A DNA stretch of 39,323 nt, from positions 1-39,323 of the forward strand of contig JBHEMK010000183.1 in the NCBI GenBank assembly GCA_046262635.1, written 5' to 3'. Positions 12,514 through 22,139 of this stretch are shown one piece after another. This stretch comes from JBHEMK01 sp046262635. GTDB taxonomy: Bacteria; Actinomycetota; Thermoleophilia; Gaiellales; Gaiellaceae. Position 1 is the stretch's first letter; every line of letters starts with the position of its first letter. The notes under the pieces are model-generated. The model was not told the origin of the DNA, ran no database searches, and saw only the letters and a program-made list of their open reading frames with translations. The position numbers and the translations under genes were made by a program.

Positions 12514-14601
12514 TTGACGAACGTAGTCACAGGAGTTGCGCTCGACCGTGTCCGCAACATCGGGATCATGGCCCACATCGATGCGGGCAAGACCACGACG
12601 ACGGAGCGGATCCTCTACTACACCGGCCGCACCCACAAGATGGGAGAGGTGCACGAGGGCGCCGCGACGATGGACTGGATGGCGCAGGAGCAGGAGCGCG
12701 GCATCACGATCACCTCTGCGGCGACGACGGCGTTCTGGCGCGACTTTCGGATCAACATTATCGATACGCCCGGGCACGTGGACTTCACGGTCGAGGTGGA
12801 GCGGAGCCTGCGCGTGCTTGACGGGGCGATCGCCGTCTTCGACTCCGTCGCGGGTGTCCAGCCCCAGTCGGAGACGGTCTGGCGCCAGGCCGACAAGTAC
12901 CGCGTGCCGAGGATCGCGTTCATCAACAAGATGGACCGGACCGGCGCCGATTTCTTCAAGGCCGTCCAGTCGATGGTCGATCGCCTCGGCGCGAGGCCGG
13001 TGCCGGTGCAGCTGCCGATCGGGCAGGAGGAGCACCACCGCGGCGTTGTCGACCTCGTCGAGATGAGGGCGATCGCCTACCTGGACGACCTCGGGCAGGA
13101 CATGAAGATCGAGGAGATCCCGGCGGAGCTCGTCGAGCAGGCCTACGAGTACCACCACCAGCTGATCGACTCGATCGCGGAGTTCGATGACGAGCTGACC
13201 GAGGCGTACCTGACGGACGAGCAGACGGTGACGCCCGAGATGATCCGCCGCGCGCTGCGCAGGGGGACGCTCGTGATCGCCATCACGCCGATCCTGCTGG
13301 GGTCCGCTTTCAAGAACAAGGGTGTGCAGCCGCTGCTCGACGCGGTGATCGACTACCTGCCGAGCCCGCTCGACGTCCCGGCCATCGCCGGCATCGATCC
13401 GAAGACCGAAGCCGAGCTGACCCGAGGAGCCTCGCTCGACGAGCCCTTCTCGGCGCTCGCCTTCAAGGTGATGTCCGATCCGTACGTCGGCAAGCTCACC
13501 TACTTCCGGGTCTACTCGGGAAAGATCAAGTCCGGGGCGCGCGTGCTCAACACGACGACCGGCAAGACCGAGCGCGTGAGCCGCATCCTCCAGATGCATG
13601 CGAACCACCGCGAGGAGCGCGACGAGATTGGCGCGGGTGAGATCGCCGCGGGTGTCGGCCTGAAGAGCACGACGACCGGGGACACGCTCGCGATCGAGAG
13701 CGCGCCGATCGTCCTCGAGCGCATGACCTTCCCCGACCCGGTGATCGCGGTCGCGGTTGAGCCGAAGTCGAAGGCGGACCAGGACAAGCTCGGGCAGGGC
13801 CTTGCGCGGCTGGCCGAGGAGGACCCGACGTTCCGCGTCACCTCCGACGAGGAGACGGGCCAGACCCTGATCGCCGGCATGGGGGAGCTCCATCTTGAGA
13901 TCATCGTCGACCGGCTGAAGCGGGAGTTCAACGTCGACGCCAACGTGGGCCGCCCGCAGGTGGCCTACCGCGAGACGGTCTCGAAGCCGGCCGAGAAGGT
14001 CCAGGGCAAGTTCGTCCGGCAAACCGGCGGCTCGGGCCAGTACGGCGACGCCGTCATCAACCTCTACCCGCAGAAGCCGGGCGAGGGGTATCTCTTCGAG
14101 GACAAGATCGTCGGCGGCAAGATCCCGAAGGAGTACATCGGCGCCGTCGACGCGGGCATCCGGGAGGCGATGGGCTCGGGCATCCTCGCCGGCTACCCCG
14201 TCGTGGACGTCCGCATCGAGCTCGTCGACGGGTCGTATCACGACGTCGACTCGAGCGAGCGCGCCTTCAAGATCGCCGGCTCGATCGCGTTCAAGGAAGC
14301 GGTCAAGCGGGCCAAGCCCAAGCTGCTCGAGCCCGTGATGGCAGTCGAGGTGGTGACACCCGAGGACTACCTCGGCGACGTCATGGGGAACCTCAACAGC
14401 CGACGCGGCCGCGTTGAGGGCATGGAGCCCATCGGCAACGCTCAGGTCATCAAGGCCAGCGTCCCGCTTTCGGAGATGTTCGGGTACGCCACGGACCTGC
14501 GTTCGATGACGCAGGGCCGGGCCGACTTCACCATGCAGTTCGATCGATACGAGGAAGTTCCCCAGTCGGTCGCGAGCGAGATCATCGACTCGCAGGTCTA
14601 G
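12514..14601 (+). CDS. fusA: elongation factor G
   Basis: 695 residues. The GTPase that moves tRNA and mRNA through the ribosome. G motifs are intact: G1 AHIDAGKT at 20-27, G2 RGITIT, G3 DTPGHVDF, G4 NKMD and G5 GSAFKNKG. Domain IV contains VRQTGGSGQYGDA and the C-terminal domain V has VEVVTPEDYLGDVMGNLNSR. The length and order fit canonical EF-G rather than a tetracycline-resistance or LepA-type paralogue. The start is TTG at 12514 with AAAGGAAGA 4-5 nt upstream. tuf follows after 24 nt. Confidence 0.98.
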   Translation: MTNVVTGVALDRVRNIGIMAHIDAGKTTTTERILYYTGRTHKMGEVHEGAATMDWMAQEQERGITITSAATTAFWRDFRINIIDTPGHVDFTVEVERSLRVLDGAIAVFDSVAGVQPQSETVWRQADKYRVPRIAFINKMDRTGADFFKAVQSMVDRLGARPVPVQLPIGQEEHHRGVVDLVEMRAIAYLDDLGQDMKIEEIPAELVEQAYEYHHQLIDSIAEFDDELTEAYLTDEQTVTPEMIRRALRRGTLVIAITPILLGSAFKNKGVQPLLDAVIDYLPSPLDVPAIAGIDPKTEAELTRGASLDEPFSALAFKVMSDPYVGKLTYFRVYSGKIKSGARVLNTTTGKTERVSRILQMHANHREERDEIGAGEIAAGVGLKSTTTGDTLAIESAPIVLERMTFPDPVIAVAVEPKSKADQDKLGQGLARLAEEDPTFRVTSDEETGQTLIAGMGELHLEIIVDRLKREFNVDANVGRPQVAYRETVSKPAEKVQGKFVRQTGGSGQYGDAVINLYPQKPGEGYLFEDKIVGGKIPKEYIGAVDAGIREAMGSGILAGYPVVDVRIELVDGSYHDVDSSERAFKIAGSIAFKEAVKRAKPKLLEPVMAVEVVTPEDYLGDVMGNLNSRRGRVEGMEPIGNAQVIKASVPLSEMFGYATDLRSMTQGRADFTMQFDRYEEVPQSVASEIIDSQV

Positions 14602-14625
14602 TTCAGAAGGGAATCCGGAGGAGCA

Positions 14626-15813
<1,188 letters not shown>

Positions 15814-15838
15814 ACGAGCACGCGGAAGGGAGGCGCCG

Positions 15839-16147
15839 GTGCCACAGCAAAAGATCCGAATCAGGCTGAAGGGCTATGACCACCAGCAGGTGGACAAGTC
15901 CGCCCGCGACATCGTGGACACGGCCCAGCGCACCGGCGCCACCATCACCGGACCTGTGCCGCTCCCGACCGAGAAGAATGTCTACGCCGTGATCCGCGGA
16001 CCGTTCAAGGACAAGGATTCGCGCGAGCACTTCGAGGTCCGCACGCACAAGCGGCTGATCGACATCCATTCGCCCACCCCGAAGACGGTCGACTCGCTGA
16101 TGCGGCTCGACCTGCCGGCCGGCGTCGACATCGAGATCAGGCTCTAG
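15839..16147 (+). CDS. rpsJ: 30S ribosomal protein S10
   Basis: 102 residues, a head protein of the 30S subunit and in many bacteria also the NusE partner in antitermination. Conserved: QKIRIRLKGYDH near the start, GPVPLPTEKN in the middle and FEVRTHKRLIDI near the end. The start is GTG 15839, 6 nt after GGAAGGGAGG. Only 25 nt separate it from tuf, and no promoter or terminator is seen there, so the S10 operon seems to be read through from the str operon. Confidence 0.97.
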   Translation: MPQQKIRIRLKGYDHQQVDKSARDIVDTAQRTGATITGPVPLPTEKNVYAVIRGPFKDKDSREHFEVRTHKRLIDIHSPTPKTVDSLMRLDLPAGVDIEIRL

Positions 16148-16150
16148 CCA

Positions 16151-16771
16151 ATGAAGGGGATCATCGGCAAGAAGCTCGGTATGACCTCCCTCTTCGACGA
16201 AGAGACGGGCGTGATGACGCCGGTCACGGTCATCCAGGCCGGGCCCTGCCCCGTTGTCGAGGTCAGGAGTGAGGCGACGCACGGCTACGACGCGGTGCAG
16301 CTCGCGTTCGAGCCCGTTGCCGAGCGCCGCCTGACGAAGGCCGAGCGCGGCCACCTCGTCAAGCATCGCGTCGAGGGCGCGTACCGCCACCTGCTGGAGG
16401 TGCGCGGGGCCACCGAGGCCGTCGAGGGCGAGTCGGTCACGGTGGGGGCCTTCGAGCCGGGCGACAAGGTGAAGGTCTCCGGCGTCTCGCACGGGAAGGG
16501 CTTCCAGGGGACGATCAAGCGGCACAACTTCCACCGCGGGCCCGTCTCCCACGGCTCGCACAACATCCGCCAGCCGGGGTCGATCGGTGCGTCGGCGACG
16601 CCGTCGCGCGTGTTCAAGGGGATGAAGATGGCGGGCCGGATGGGCGGCCAGCGGGTGACCCAGCTCGGGCTGACCGTGCACGCGGTCGATCTCGAGCAGA
16701 ACCTGCTGCTCGTGAAGGGCGCCGTCCCGGGACCGAAGAACGGAATCGTCGAGATCAGGGAGATGTCGTGA
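16151..16771 (+). CDS. rplC: 50S ribosomal protein L3
   Basis: 206 residues, an early assembly protein of the large subunit that reaches to the peptidyl transferase centre. Visible: MKGIIGKKLGMTSLFDE at the start, VSHGKGFQGTIKRHNF, RGPVSHGSHNIRQPGSIGAS and KGMKMAGRMGGQRVT. The length is usual. The stop codon overlaps the GTG start of rplD by GTGA, which implies translational coupling. Confidence 0.97.
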   Translation: MKGIIGKKLGMTSLFDEETGVMTPVTVIQAGPCPVVEVRSEATHGYDAVQLAFEPVAERRLTKAERGHLVKHRVEGAYRHLLEVRGATEAVEGESVTVGAFEPGDKVKVSGVSHGKGFQGTIKRHNFHRGPVSHGSHNIRQPGSIGASATPSRVFKGMKMAGRMGGQRVTQLGLTVHAVDLEQNLLLVKGAVPGPKNGIVEIREMS

Positions 16772-17394
16772 CGGCGGCCCCGAAGGCTCCGTTGCTCGGC
16801 CCGGAAGGCGCCTCGACGAAGGACGTCACGCTCGAGCCGGCGATTTTCGGTGCCGAGGTCAACCCCCACCTCGTCCACGAGACGGTGCGCGCCGAGCTGA
16901 ACGCGCGCCGGACCGGAACGCGCGGCGCGAAGACCCGTGGACTGGTCTCGGGCGGCCGGGCGAAGCCCTGGCGCCAGAAAGGGACCGGCCGAGCCCGCCA
17001 GGGCACGATTCGGGCGCCGCAGTTCACAGGCGGCGGCGTCGCCTTCGCGCCGGGAATGCGCAGCTTCGACGTCAAGGTCAACCGCAAGGTGAAACGCGCC
17101 GCGATGCGCGGCGCGTTGAGCGACCACGTCCAGGCCGGGACGCTCGGCGTGGTCGGATCGTTCGACGAACCCTCGACGCGGCAAGCCGCGTCGGTGCTCG
17201 AATCGTGGGGCAAGGAGACGCCGGTGCTCGTCGTCGTCACCGAGAACGAGGAGAACCTGATCAAGAGCTTTCGGAACCTCGAGCGCGTGCAGGTGACCGT
17301 CCCGTCGGAACTCGAGGTGGCCGAGATCGTTTGGGCGCGCGCTCTCCTCGTCAGCGAGTCCGCACTGCCGCTCGTTCAGGGAAGGGCCAACTAA
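16768..17394 (+). CDS. rplD: 50S ribosomal protein L4
   Basis: 208 residues, lining the exit tunnel. The conserved extended loop is clear: RAGT-type segment TGTRGAKTRGLVSGGRAKPW, then RQKGTGRARQGTIRAP and FTGGGVAFAP. The start is GTG at 16768 inside the end of rplC. The first 20 residues (Ala, Pro, Gly-rich) before DVTLEPAIFG are slightly longer than in the common form. In E. coli L4 is the repressor of the S10 operon; whether that holds here cannot be seen. Confidence 0.96.
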   Translation: MTAAPKAPLLGPEGASTKDVTLEPAIFGAEVNPHLVHETVRAELNARRTGTRGAKTRGLVSGGRAKPWRQKGTGRARQGTIRAPQFTGGGVAFAPGMRSFDVKVNRKVKRAAMRGALSDHVQAGTLGVVGSFDEPSTRQAASVLESWGKETPVLVVVTENEENLIKSFRNLERVQVTVPSELEVAEIVWARALLVSESALPLVQGRAN

Positions 17395-17396
17395 CT

Positions 17397-17693
17397 ATGT
17401 CGCTGCATCCAAACGAGGTTTTGCTCGCGCCGGTGGTCTCGGAGAAGAGCTACAGCTACATCGCGCAGAACAAGTACACGTTCAAGGTGCACCAGGACGC
17501 CCACAAGACGCAGGTCCGCCAGGCCGTCGAGGAGCTTTTCAGCGTCAAGGTGGTCGGCGTGAACATGGTCAAGGTCCAGTCGAAGCCGAAGCGCCGGGGG
17601 ATGTTTCGCGGCACGCGTCCGGGCTGGAAGAAAGCGATCGTCCAGCTGAAGGCAGGGGACTCGATCGAGATCTTCGAGGGGGCTCAGGTCTAG
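17397..17693 (+). CDS. rplW: 50S ribosomal protein L23
   Basis: 98 residues, located at the tunnel exit where trigger factor and SRP dock. ATG 17397, two nt after the rplD stop and preceded by AGGGAAGGG, gives MSLHPNEVLLAPVVSEKSY, the standard N-terminus. The reading frame stays open further upstream inside rplD, but that part has no similarity to L23. KYTFKVHQDAHKTQVRQAVE and KPKRRGMFRGTRPGWKKA are typical. The stop abuts the rplB start. Confidence 0.96.
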   Translation: MSLHPNEVLLAPVVSEKSYSYIAQNKYTFKVHQDAHKTQVRQAVEELFSVKVVGVNMVKVQSKPKRRGMFRGTRPGWKKAIVQLKAGDSIEIFEGAQV

Positions 17694-18539
17694 ATGCCGG
17701 TTCGCCGATACAAGCCGACCAGTTCCGGCAGGCGCTTCATGTCGGTTTCCACGTTCGAGGAGGTCACGAAGACCCAGCCGGAAAAGAGCTTGCTGGAGCC
17801 GGTCACGAAGAAGGGCGGTCGCAACAACAACGGCCGCATCACGACACGCCACCAGGGCGGCGGGCATAAGCGGCGCTACCGGGTGATCGACTTCAAGCGC
17901 GTCAAGGACGGCGTGCCGGCCAGAGTCGCCGCGATCGAGTACGACCCCAACCGCTCGGCCAGGATCGCGCTGCTGCACTACGCCGACGGCACGAAGGCCT
18001 ACATTCTCGCGCCCGCGCAGCTGAAGGTTGGCTCGACCGTCGAGTCCGGCCCCGGCGCCGACATCAAGATCGGGAACGCGCTTCCGATCGAGAACATCCC
18101 CACGGGCACGCTGATCCACAACGTCGAATTGAAGCCGGGCCAGGGCGCGAAGATGGCGCGCAGCGCCGGCTCGGGCGTCCAGCTCGTCGCGAAGGACGAT
18201 GGCTTCGGCGTCCTCCGACTGCCGTCTGGTGAGATGCGCCGGGTGCCGCTGACGTGCAGGGCCACCGTCGGCCAGGTCGGCAACGTCGACCACCAGAACA
18301 TCACGATCGGCAAGGCTGGCCGCAGCCGCTGGAAGGGCAAGCGTCCTGCGGTGCGTGGCTCGGCGATGAATCCCGTCGATCACCCACATGGGGGCGGCGA
18401 GGGCAAGTCGAAAGGCGGCCGCCATCCCGTCACGCCGTGGGGCGTACCAACGCTCGGCAAGCGCACCCGCAAAAAGCACAAGGAGTCGAACAAGCTGATC
18501 GTCCGCAGCCGCAGGCGCGGGAAGGAGGGACGCCGGTAG
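17694..18539 (+). CDS. rplB: 50S ribosomal protein L2
   Basis: 281 residues, needed for subunit joining and near the peptidyl transferase centre. Conserved stretches: RNNNGRITTRHQGGGHKRRY, EYDPNRSARIALLHYADG and the highly conserved NPVDHPHGGGEGKS with the functional histidine. The C-terminus is very basic and a little longer than usual (SRRRGKEGRR). ATG follows the rplW stop with no gap, so reinitiation is likely. Confidence 0.98.
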   Translation: MPVRRYKPTSSGRRFMSVSTFEEVTKTQPEKSLLEPVTKKGGRNNNGRITTRHQGGGHKRRYRVIDFKRVKDGVPARVAAIEYDPNRSARIALLHYADGTKAYILAPAQLKVGSTVESGPGADIKIGNALPIENIPTGTLIHNVELKPGQGAKMARSAGSGVQLVAKDDGFGVLRLPSGEMRRVPLTCRATVGQVGNVDHQNITIGKAGRSRWKGKRPAVRGSAMNPVDHPHGGGEGKSKGGRHPVTPWGVPTLGKRTRKKHKESNKLIVRSRRRGKEGRR

Positions 18540-18821
18540 ATGAGCAGATCGTCAAAAAAGGGCCCATTCGTCGAGGAAAGACTGATGAGCCGCATCGAGT
18601 CGATGAACGCCGTCAACGAGAAGCGGATGATCCGCACCTGGTCCCGCACCTCGACCGTCTTCCCGGAGATGGTCGGCCATACGATCGCCGTGCACGACGG
18701 CCGCAAGCACGTGCCGGTCTTCATCTCCGAGCAGATGGTCGGCCACAAGCTCGGCGAGTTCGCTCCGACGCGGACGTTTCGTGGCCACTCCGGCGACCGC
18801 CAGACGAAGGTGAAGCGCTGA
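18540..18821 (+). CDS. rpsS: 30S ribosomal protein S19
   Basis: 93 residues, on the 30S head beside S13. Clear family signature: MSRSSKKGPFVEERLM at the start and HKLGEFAPTRTFRGH near the end. ATG directly follows the stop of rplB. The TGA stop overlaps the next start by one base (TGATG). Confidence 0.97.
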   Translation: MSRSSKKGPFVEERLMSRIESMNAVNEKRMIRTWSRTSTVFPEMVGHTIAVHDGRKHVPVFISEQMVGHKLGEFAPTRTFRGHSGDRQTKVKR

Positions 18822-19303
18822 TGGCCGCGACCGAAAGGGCATCCCTGCTGGAAGTCAAGGCGACCGCGAAGTGGGTTCGTTCGTCGGCGCGGAAGGCCAG
18901 GCTCGTCACGGACGAGATCCGCGGCCGCAGCGTGCCCGAGGCGCGGACGATCCTCGCATTCTCGCAGCGCGCGGTCGCACGGGAGGTCGAGAAGGTGCTG
19001 AGCTCCGCCGTCGCGAACGCCGAGTCGCGCCCCGATCTCCACTGGGACGGCGACCGGCTCTACGTTCTCACAGCCTTCGCCGACGAGGGGCCGACGCTCA
19101 AGCGCTGGCGCGCACGCGCGCGGGGCCGCGTCGCCCGCATTCGCAAGCGCACCTGCCACATCACGGTCTCGCTCGCACAACTCCCGACCACTGCCGTCCC
19201 GCCACCGCGGGCGGCCGCGCACGAGGAGCGCCAACAGGCTCAAGAGATGCCCAGGACGAAGAGGCGCAAGGCGTCCGCAAGGAAGAAGGAGGCGGCCGCG
19301 TAA
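18821..19303 (+). CDS. rplV: 50S ribosomal protein L22 with basic C-terminal tail
   Basis: 160 residues. L22 spans the exit tunnel with a long beta hairpin. Conserved: WVRSSARKARLVTDEIRGR, then ADEGPTLKRWRARARGR and RIRKRTCHITV, which ends the normal fold near residue 117. About 43 more residues follow. They are rich in Ala, Pro, Gln and Lys/Arg and end RTKRRKASARKKEAAA, so the protein is about 40 residues longer than the common form. ATG 18821 overlaps the rpsS stop; the frame is open further upstream but that part is not L22. The stop overlaps the rpsC ATG (TAATG). Confidence 0.95.
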   Translation: MAATERASLLEVKATAKWVRSSARKARLVTDEIRGRSVPEARTILAFSQRAVAREVEKVLSSAVANAESRPDLHWDGDRLYVLTAFADEGPTLKRWRARARGRVARIRKRTCHITVSLAQLPTTAVPPPRAAAHEERQQAQEMPRTKRRKASARKKEAAA

Positions 19304-20538
19304 TGGGCCAGAAAGTTCACCCCGGCGGGATGCGCATCGGGGTCATCCACCCCTGGAAGTCGAACTGGTACACGGGCAAGAAGGAGTTTCCGGCATACCT
19401 GCTCGAGGACGTCCGCATCCGCGAGCACATCTACCGGAAGCTGGCACATGCGGGCCTCTCCGACATCCTGATCCGCAAGGACAAGCAGCGGGTCACGATC
19501 GACATCTACACGGCCCGCCCCGGAATCGTGATCGGCAAGTCGGGAGTCGAGGTCGACGCGCTCCGCAAGGAGCTGCACGCCATGACGAGCAAGAACGTCC
19601 ACATCAACATCAACGAGATCAAGCGGCCGGAGCTCGATGCGCGCCTCGTGGCGCAGTCGATCGCCGAGCAGCTGCAGAACCGCGTCAGTTTCCGCCGTGC
19701 GATGAAGCGCGCGCTCGCCTCCGCGATCCGTTCGGGGGCGGCCGGTGTCCGCATCCAGTGCTCCGGCCGCCTGGGCGGGGGGGAGATGAGCCGGCGCGAG
19801 AGCTACTCGGAGGGACGCGTCCCGTTGCACACGATCCGCGCTGACATCGACTACGGCTTCGTCGAGGCCAGGACGACGTACGGGCGCATCGGCGTCAAGG
19901 TCTGGGTCAACCGCGGCGAGATCATGCCAGAGGGCTACGAGAGTGCGGCCGCATCCGAGGGCCGTTCCGACCAGGACACCGCACGCCGCCGGCGCGGCGG
20001 CGCCTCGCTCGAGGGGCTCGGCGCCTCCCGCGAATCGAGTCGCGGACGCGGCGGCGATCGCGAGGGCCTTGGTCCGGTGCGCAAGCGCAAGCCCGGCCAG
20101 GGCGGCGGCTCAACGCGTGGCCCGGGCGGGCCGCGCGGGCGTGGTGGCGCTCGTCCGGCCGGCGCCGGGGGGCCGAACCCGGCCCGTCCCGCGACCCCGG
20201 GCACCGGCGCCAATCCAGCCCGTCCGTCGGGCACCGGCCCCGGTGGCGCCAATCCAGCCCGTCCGTCGGGCACCGGCCCCGGTGGCGCCAATCCAGCCCG
20301 TCCGTCGGGCACCGGCCCTGGCGGCGCGAACCCGGCCCGTCCTCCACGGACTGCGCGGAACGTTGAGAAGCCGCGGACTGACGACACCGGTACCTCGGCC
20401 GAGGGCCGCAAGCAGCCGGTGATCGAGCCGGAGACGCAGGTGACGCCGAAGCCGGTGGCCGACGCTCCGGACTCGACCACGACGAAAAAGCAGACCGAGG
20501 ATCCGACGAAGCTCGACGACTCGGGGGGTCACGGCTAG
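19303..20538 (+). CDS. rpsC: 30S ribosomal protein S3 with long Gly/Pro/Ala-rich C-terminus
   Basis: 411 residues, about 190 more than usual. S3 sits at the mRNA entry channel. The core is intact: MGQKVHPGGMRIGVI, the KH motif RPGIVIGKSGVEVDALRKEL, RRAMKRALASAIRSGAAG, GRLGGGEMSRRESYSEGRVP and GRIGVKVWVNRGEI, ending near residue 210. The rest is low-complexity: first Arg/Gly-rich (GASRESSRGRGGDREG), then repeats of NPARPSGTGPGGA, then an acidic, Thr- and Lys-rich end (ETQVTPKPVADAPDS). The 13-residue repeat corresponds to a 39-bp tandem repeat. ATG 19303 overlaps the rplV stop. The stop overlaps the rplP GTG. The extension is in frame and GC3-rich like its neighbours, so it seems to be truly coding. 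Confidence 0.95.
   Translation: MGQKVHPGGMRIGVIHPWKSNWYTGKKEFPAYLLEDVRIREHIYRKLAHAGLSDILIRKDKQRVTIDIYTARPGIVIGKSGVEVDALRKELHAMTSKNVHININEIKRPELDARLVAQSIAEQLQNRVSFRRAMKRALASAIRSGAAGVRIQCSGRLGGGEMSRRESYSEGRVPLHTIRADIDYGFVEARTTYGRIGVKVWVNRGEIMPEGYESAAASEGRSDQDTARRRRGGASLEGLGASRESSRGRGGDREGLGPVRKRKPGQGGGSTRGPGGPRGRGGARPAGAGGPNPARPATPGTGANPARPSGTGPGGANPARPSGTGPGGANPARPSGTGPGGANPARPPRTARNVEKPRTDDTGTSAEGRKQPVIEPETQVTPKPVADAPDSTTTKKQTEDPTKLDDSGGHG
20173..20346 (+). repeat. 39-bp tandem repeat within rpsC
   Basis: Three head-to-tail 39-bp units at 20212-20250, 20251-20289 and 20290-20328. The first two are identical and the third differs at a few positions near its end. A degenerate 36-bp unit precedes them (20176-20211) and a partial one follows. 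Each full unit encodes NPARPSGTGPGGA. Identity at the DNA level, including wobble positions, points to recent duplication and probable copy-number variation between strains. Confidence 0.95.
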
Positions 20539-20960
20539 TGCTGCTCCCGAAGAAGACGAAGTACCGGAAAGTCCACCGAGGGCGCCGTCGCGGCGAGGCA
20601 CGGGGGCAGACGACCGTGCAGTTCGGCGACTACGGGTTAAAGGCCCTCGACCGCGGCTGGATCACCAACCGCCAGATCGAAGCCGCTCGAATAGCGATGA
20701 CGCGCAAGATCAAGCGCGGTGGCAAGGTCTGGATCAACGTCTTCCCCGACAAATCGGTCACGCAGAAGCCCGCCGAGACCCGCATGGGCTCGGGCAAAGG
20801 GTCGCCGGAAGGCTGGGTCGCCGTGATCAAGCCCGGCCGCGTCATGTTCGAGCTTGCCGGGGTGCCCGAGCCGCTCGCCAAGGAGGCGCTCCACCTCGCC
20901 GGGCAGAAGCTGTCCGTGAAGACCAAGGTAGTCAAGCGGGAGACGGATCTCTTTGAGTAA
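20538..20960 (+). CDS. rplP: 50S ribosomal protein L16
   Basis: 140 residues, next to the A-site tRNA and needed late in 50S assembly. The start is GTG 20538, overlapping the rpsC stop (TAGTG), and gives MLLPKKTKYRKVHRGRRRG, the standard N-terminus. KPAETRMGSGKGSPEGWVAV and GRVMFELAGV are conserved. Its end overlaps the TTG start of rpmC by 8 nt. Confidence 0.97.
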   Translation: MLLPKKTKYRKVHRGRRRGEARGQTTVQFGDYGLKALDRGWITNRQIEAARIAMTRKIKRGGKVWINVFPDKSVTQKPAETRMGSGKGSPEGWVAVIKPGRVMFELAGVPEPLAKEALHLAGQKLSVKTKVVKRETDLFE

Positions 20961-21159
20961 GGCACGCGATCTCAAAGAGCTCAGCGACGAGGAGCTCGAC
21001 CGGAAGTTGCACGAAACGCGGCAAGAGCTCTTCAATCTCCGCTTCCAGTCGGCAACCGGCGCGCTCGAGAATTCGGCGCGGCTGACGTATGCCAAGCGGG
21101 AGATCGCCCGCATCCTGACGATCCGCAACGAGCGTGAAACGACTCTGGAGAGAAGGTAA
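20953..21159 (+). CDS. rpmC: 50S ribosomal protein L29
   Basis: 68 residues, two helices, at the tunnel exit beside L23. LKELSDEELDRKLHETRQEL and LFNLRFQSATGALEN are typical. The start is TTG 20953 inside the end of rplP. The stop overlaps the rpsQ ATG (TAATG). Confidence 0.95.
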   Translation: MSKARDLKELSDEELDRKLHETRQELFNLRFQSATGALENSARLTYAKREIARILTIRNERETTLERR

Positions 21160-22139
21160 TGGCTGACGAGAAGAAGACCCGGAAGGGCGAAGCGCACACG
21201 CCAGAGGTGGCGCCCGTGGCCGTGGAGCGGTCCGTGGCGGATGAGACGCCTGTGGTGGAGGAGACGCCTGTGGCGGAGGAGACGCCTGTGGCGGAGGAGA
21301 CATTCGCCGTCGAGGAGAAGGCCAAGCGCTCCCGCTCCAAGAAGGCCGAGCCAGCCGCCGAAGAGGCCCAGGTCGCCGAGGGTGACCCCGAGGAGAAGCC
21401 CCGCGCCGCCGAGGAGTCGCCCGAGCGCGAGGAGTCGCCGGAGCGCGAGGAGGGTCTGGTAGAGGAATCCGCTCCGGCGGAGGGGCCGGTTGCCGAGGAG
21501 CCGATGGCCGGCGCGATGCCGGTCACGGAAGTGTCTCCCGCCGAGGAGACTCGGGCCGAGGCTGCGACCGCGTCGGTGTCACCTGCTGCTGAGGAGCCGG
21601 TGGCCGAGGAGACTTCGGTCGAGGAAGTCCGCGCAGCCTCCGAGGCTCCGGCCGTGGATGCGGCTCCCGCCGCGGACGAGTCCGTGGCCGAGGAGACTCC
21701 GGCCGAAGAGGTCTCCGCGGCCAAGGAGGCCCCGGCGGCCGAGCAGGCCGGGCCGCTGCAGCCGCCGTCCCAGCCGAAGCAGAAGAAGAAGCGCCTGCCG
21801 CGTGTTCAGCGCCCCGCTCGATCCAAGGCCGAGCGCGACAAACCGCTGGAGCGCAAGCCGATCGTCCGGCACCCGAAGCCCGAGGCTGAGCGCGGCCGCC
21901 GCCAGGAGCGGCGGGGCATCGTCGTGTCCGACGCGATGGAGAAGACAATCGTCGTCAAGGTCGAGTCCGCCCGCGCGCACCCGCGATACAAGAAGGTCAT
22001 TCGGCGCTCGGTCAAGTTCCATGCGCACGATGAGCAGAACGCCGCCAAGGTCGGCGACGTCGTCCGCATCGTTGAGACGCGCCCACTCTCGAAGACGAAG
22101 AACTGGCGCCTCGCGGAGATTGTCGAGGTGGCCAAGTGA
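21159..22139 (+). CDS. rpsQ: 30S ribosomal protein S17 with about 245-residue N-terminal extension
   Basis: 326 residues; bacterial S17 is usually 80-90. The S17 fold lies in the last 80 or so: RRGIVVSDAMEKTIVVKVE, then YKKVIRRSVKFHAHDE, GDVVRIVETRPLSKTKNW. Residues 1-245 are low-complexity, dominated by Ala, Glu, Pro and Val with repeats VAEETP, SPEREE and AEETPAEE. Two basic patches (KAKRSRSKK near 53, KQKKKRLPRVQRPARSKAE near 207) break the acidity. ATG 21159 overlaps the rpmC stop. Between the extension and the core I see no ATG, GTG or TTG that could start a normal-length S17 (the first is a GTG inside its first strand), so the long form must be translated unless it is cut later. The frame runs on without stop into the rplN start, which it overlaps. 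Confidence 0.93.
   Translation: MADEKKTRKGEAHTPEVAPVAVERSVADETPVVEETPVAEETPVAEETFAVEEKAKRSRSKKAEPAAEEAQVAEGDPEEKPRAAEESPEREESPEREEGLVEESAPAEGPVAEEPMAGAMPVTEVSPAEETRAEAATASVSPAAEEPVAEETSVEEVRAASEAPAVDAAPAADESVAEETPAEEVSAAKEAPAAEQAGPLQPPSQPKQKKKRLPRVQRPARSKAERDKPLERKPIVRHPKPEAERGRRQERRGIVVSDAMEKTIVVKVESARAHPRYKKVIRRSVKFHAHDEQNAAKVGDVVRIVETRPLSKTKNWRLAEIVEVAK
21234..21305 (+). repeat. 18-bp tandem repeat within rpsQ
   Basis: Four head-to-tail 18-bp units from 21234, close to GTGGCGGAGGAGACGCCT. They encode VADETP, VVEETP, VAEETP and VAEETF. They lie near the beginning of the N-terminal extension of S17. Related but more diverged VAEET and AEETP units recur further along. Confidence 0.9.

Noticed and set aside
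20212..20328. 39-bp direct repeats as a CRISPR array
   Set aside because: The units are head-to-tail without spacers, keep the rpsC frame and encode a peptide repeat.
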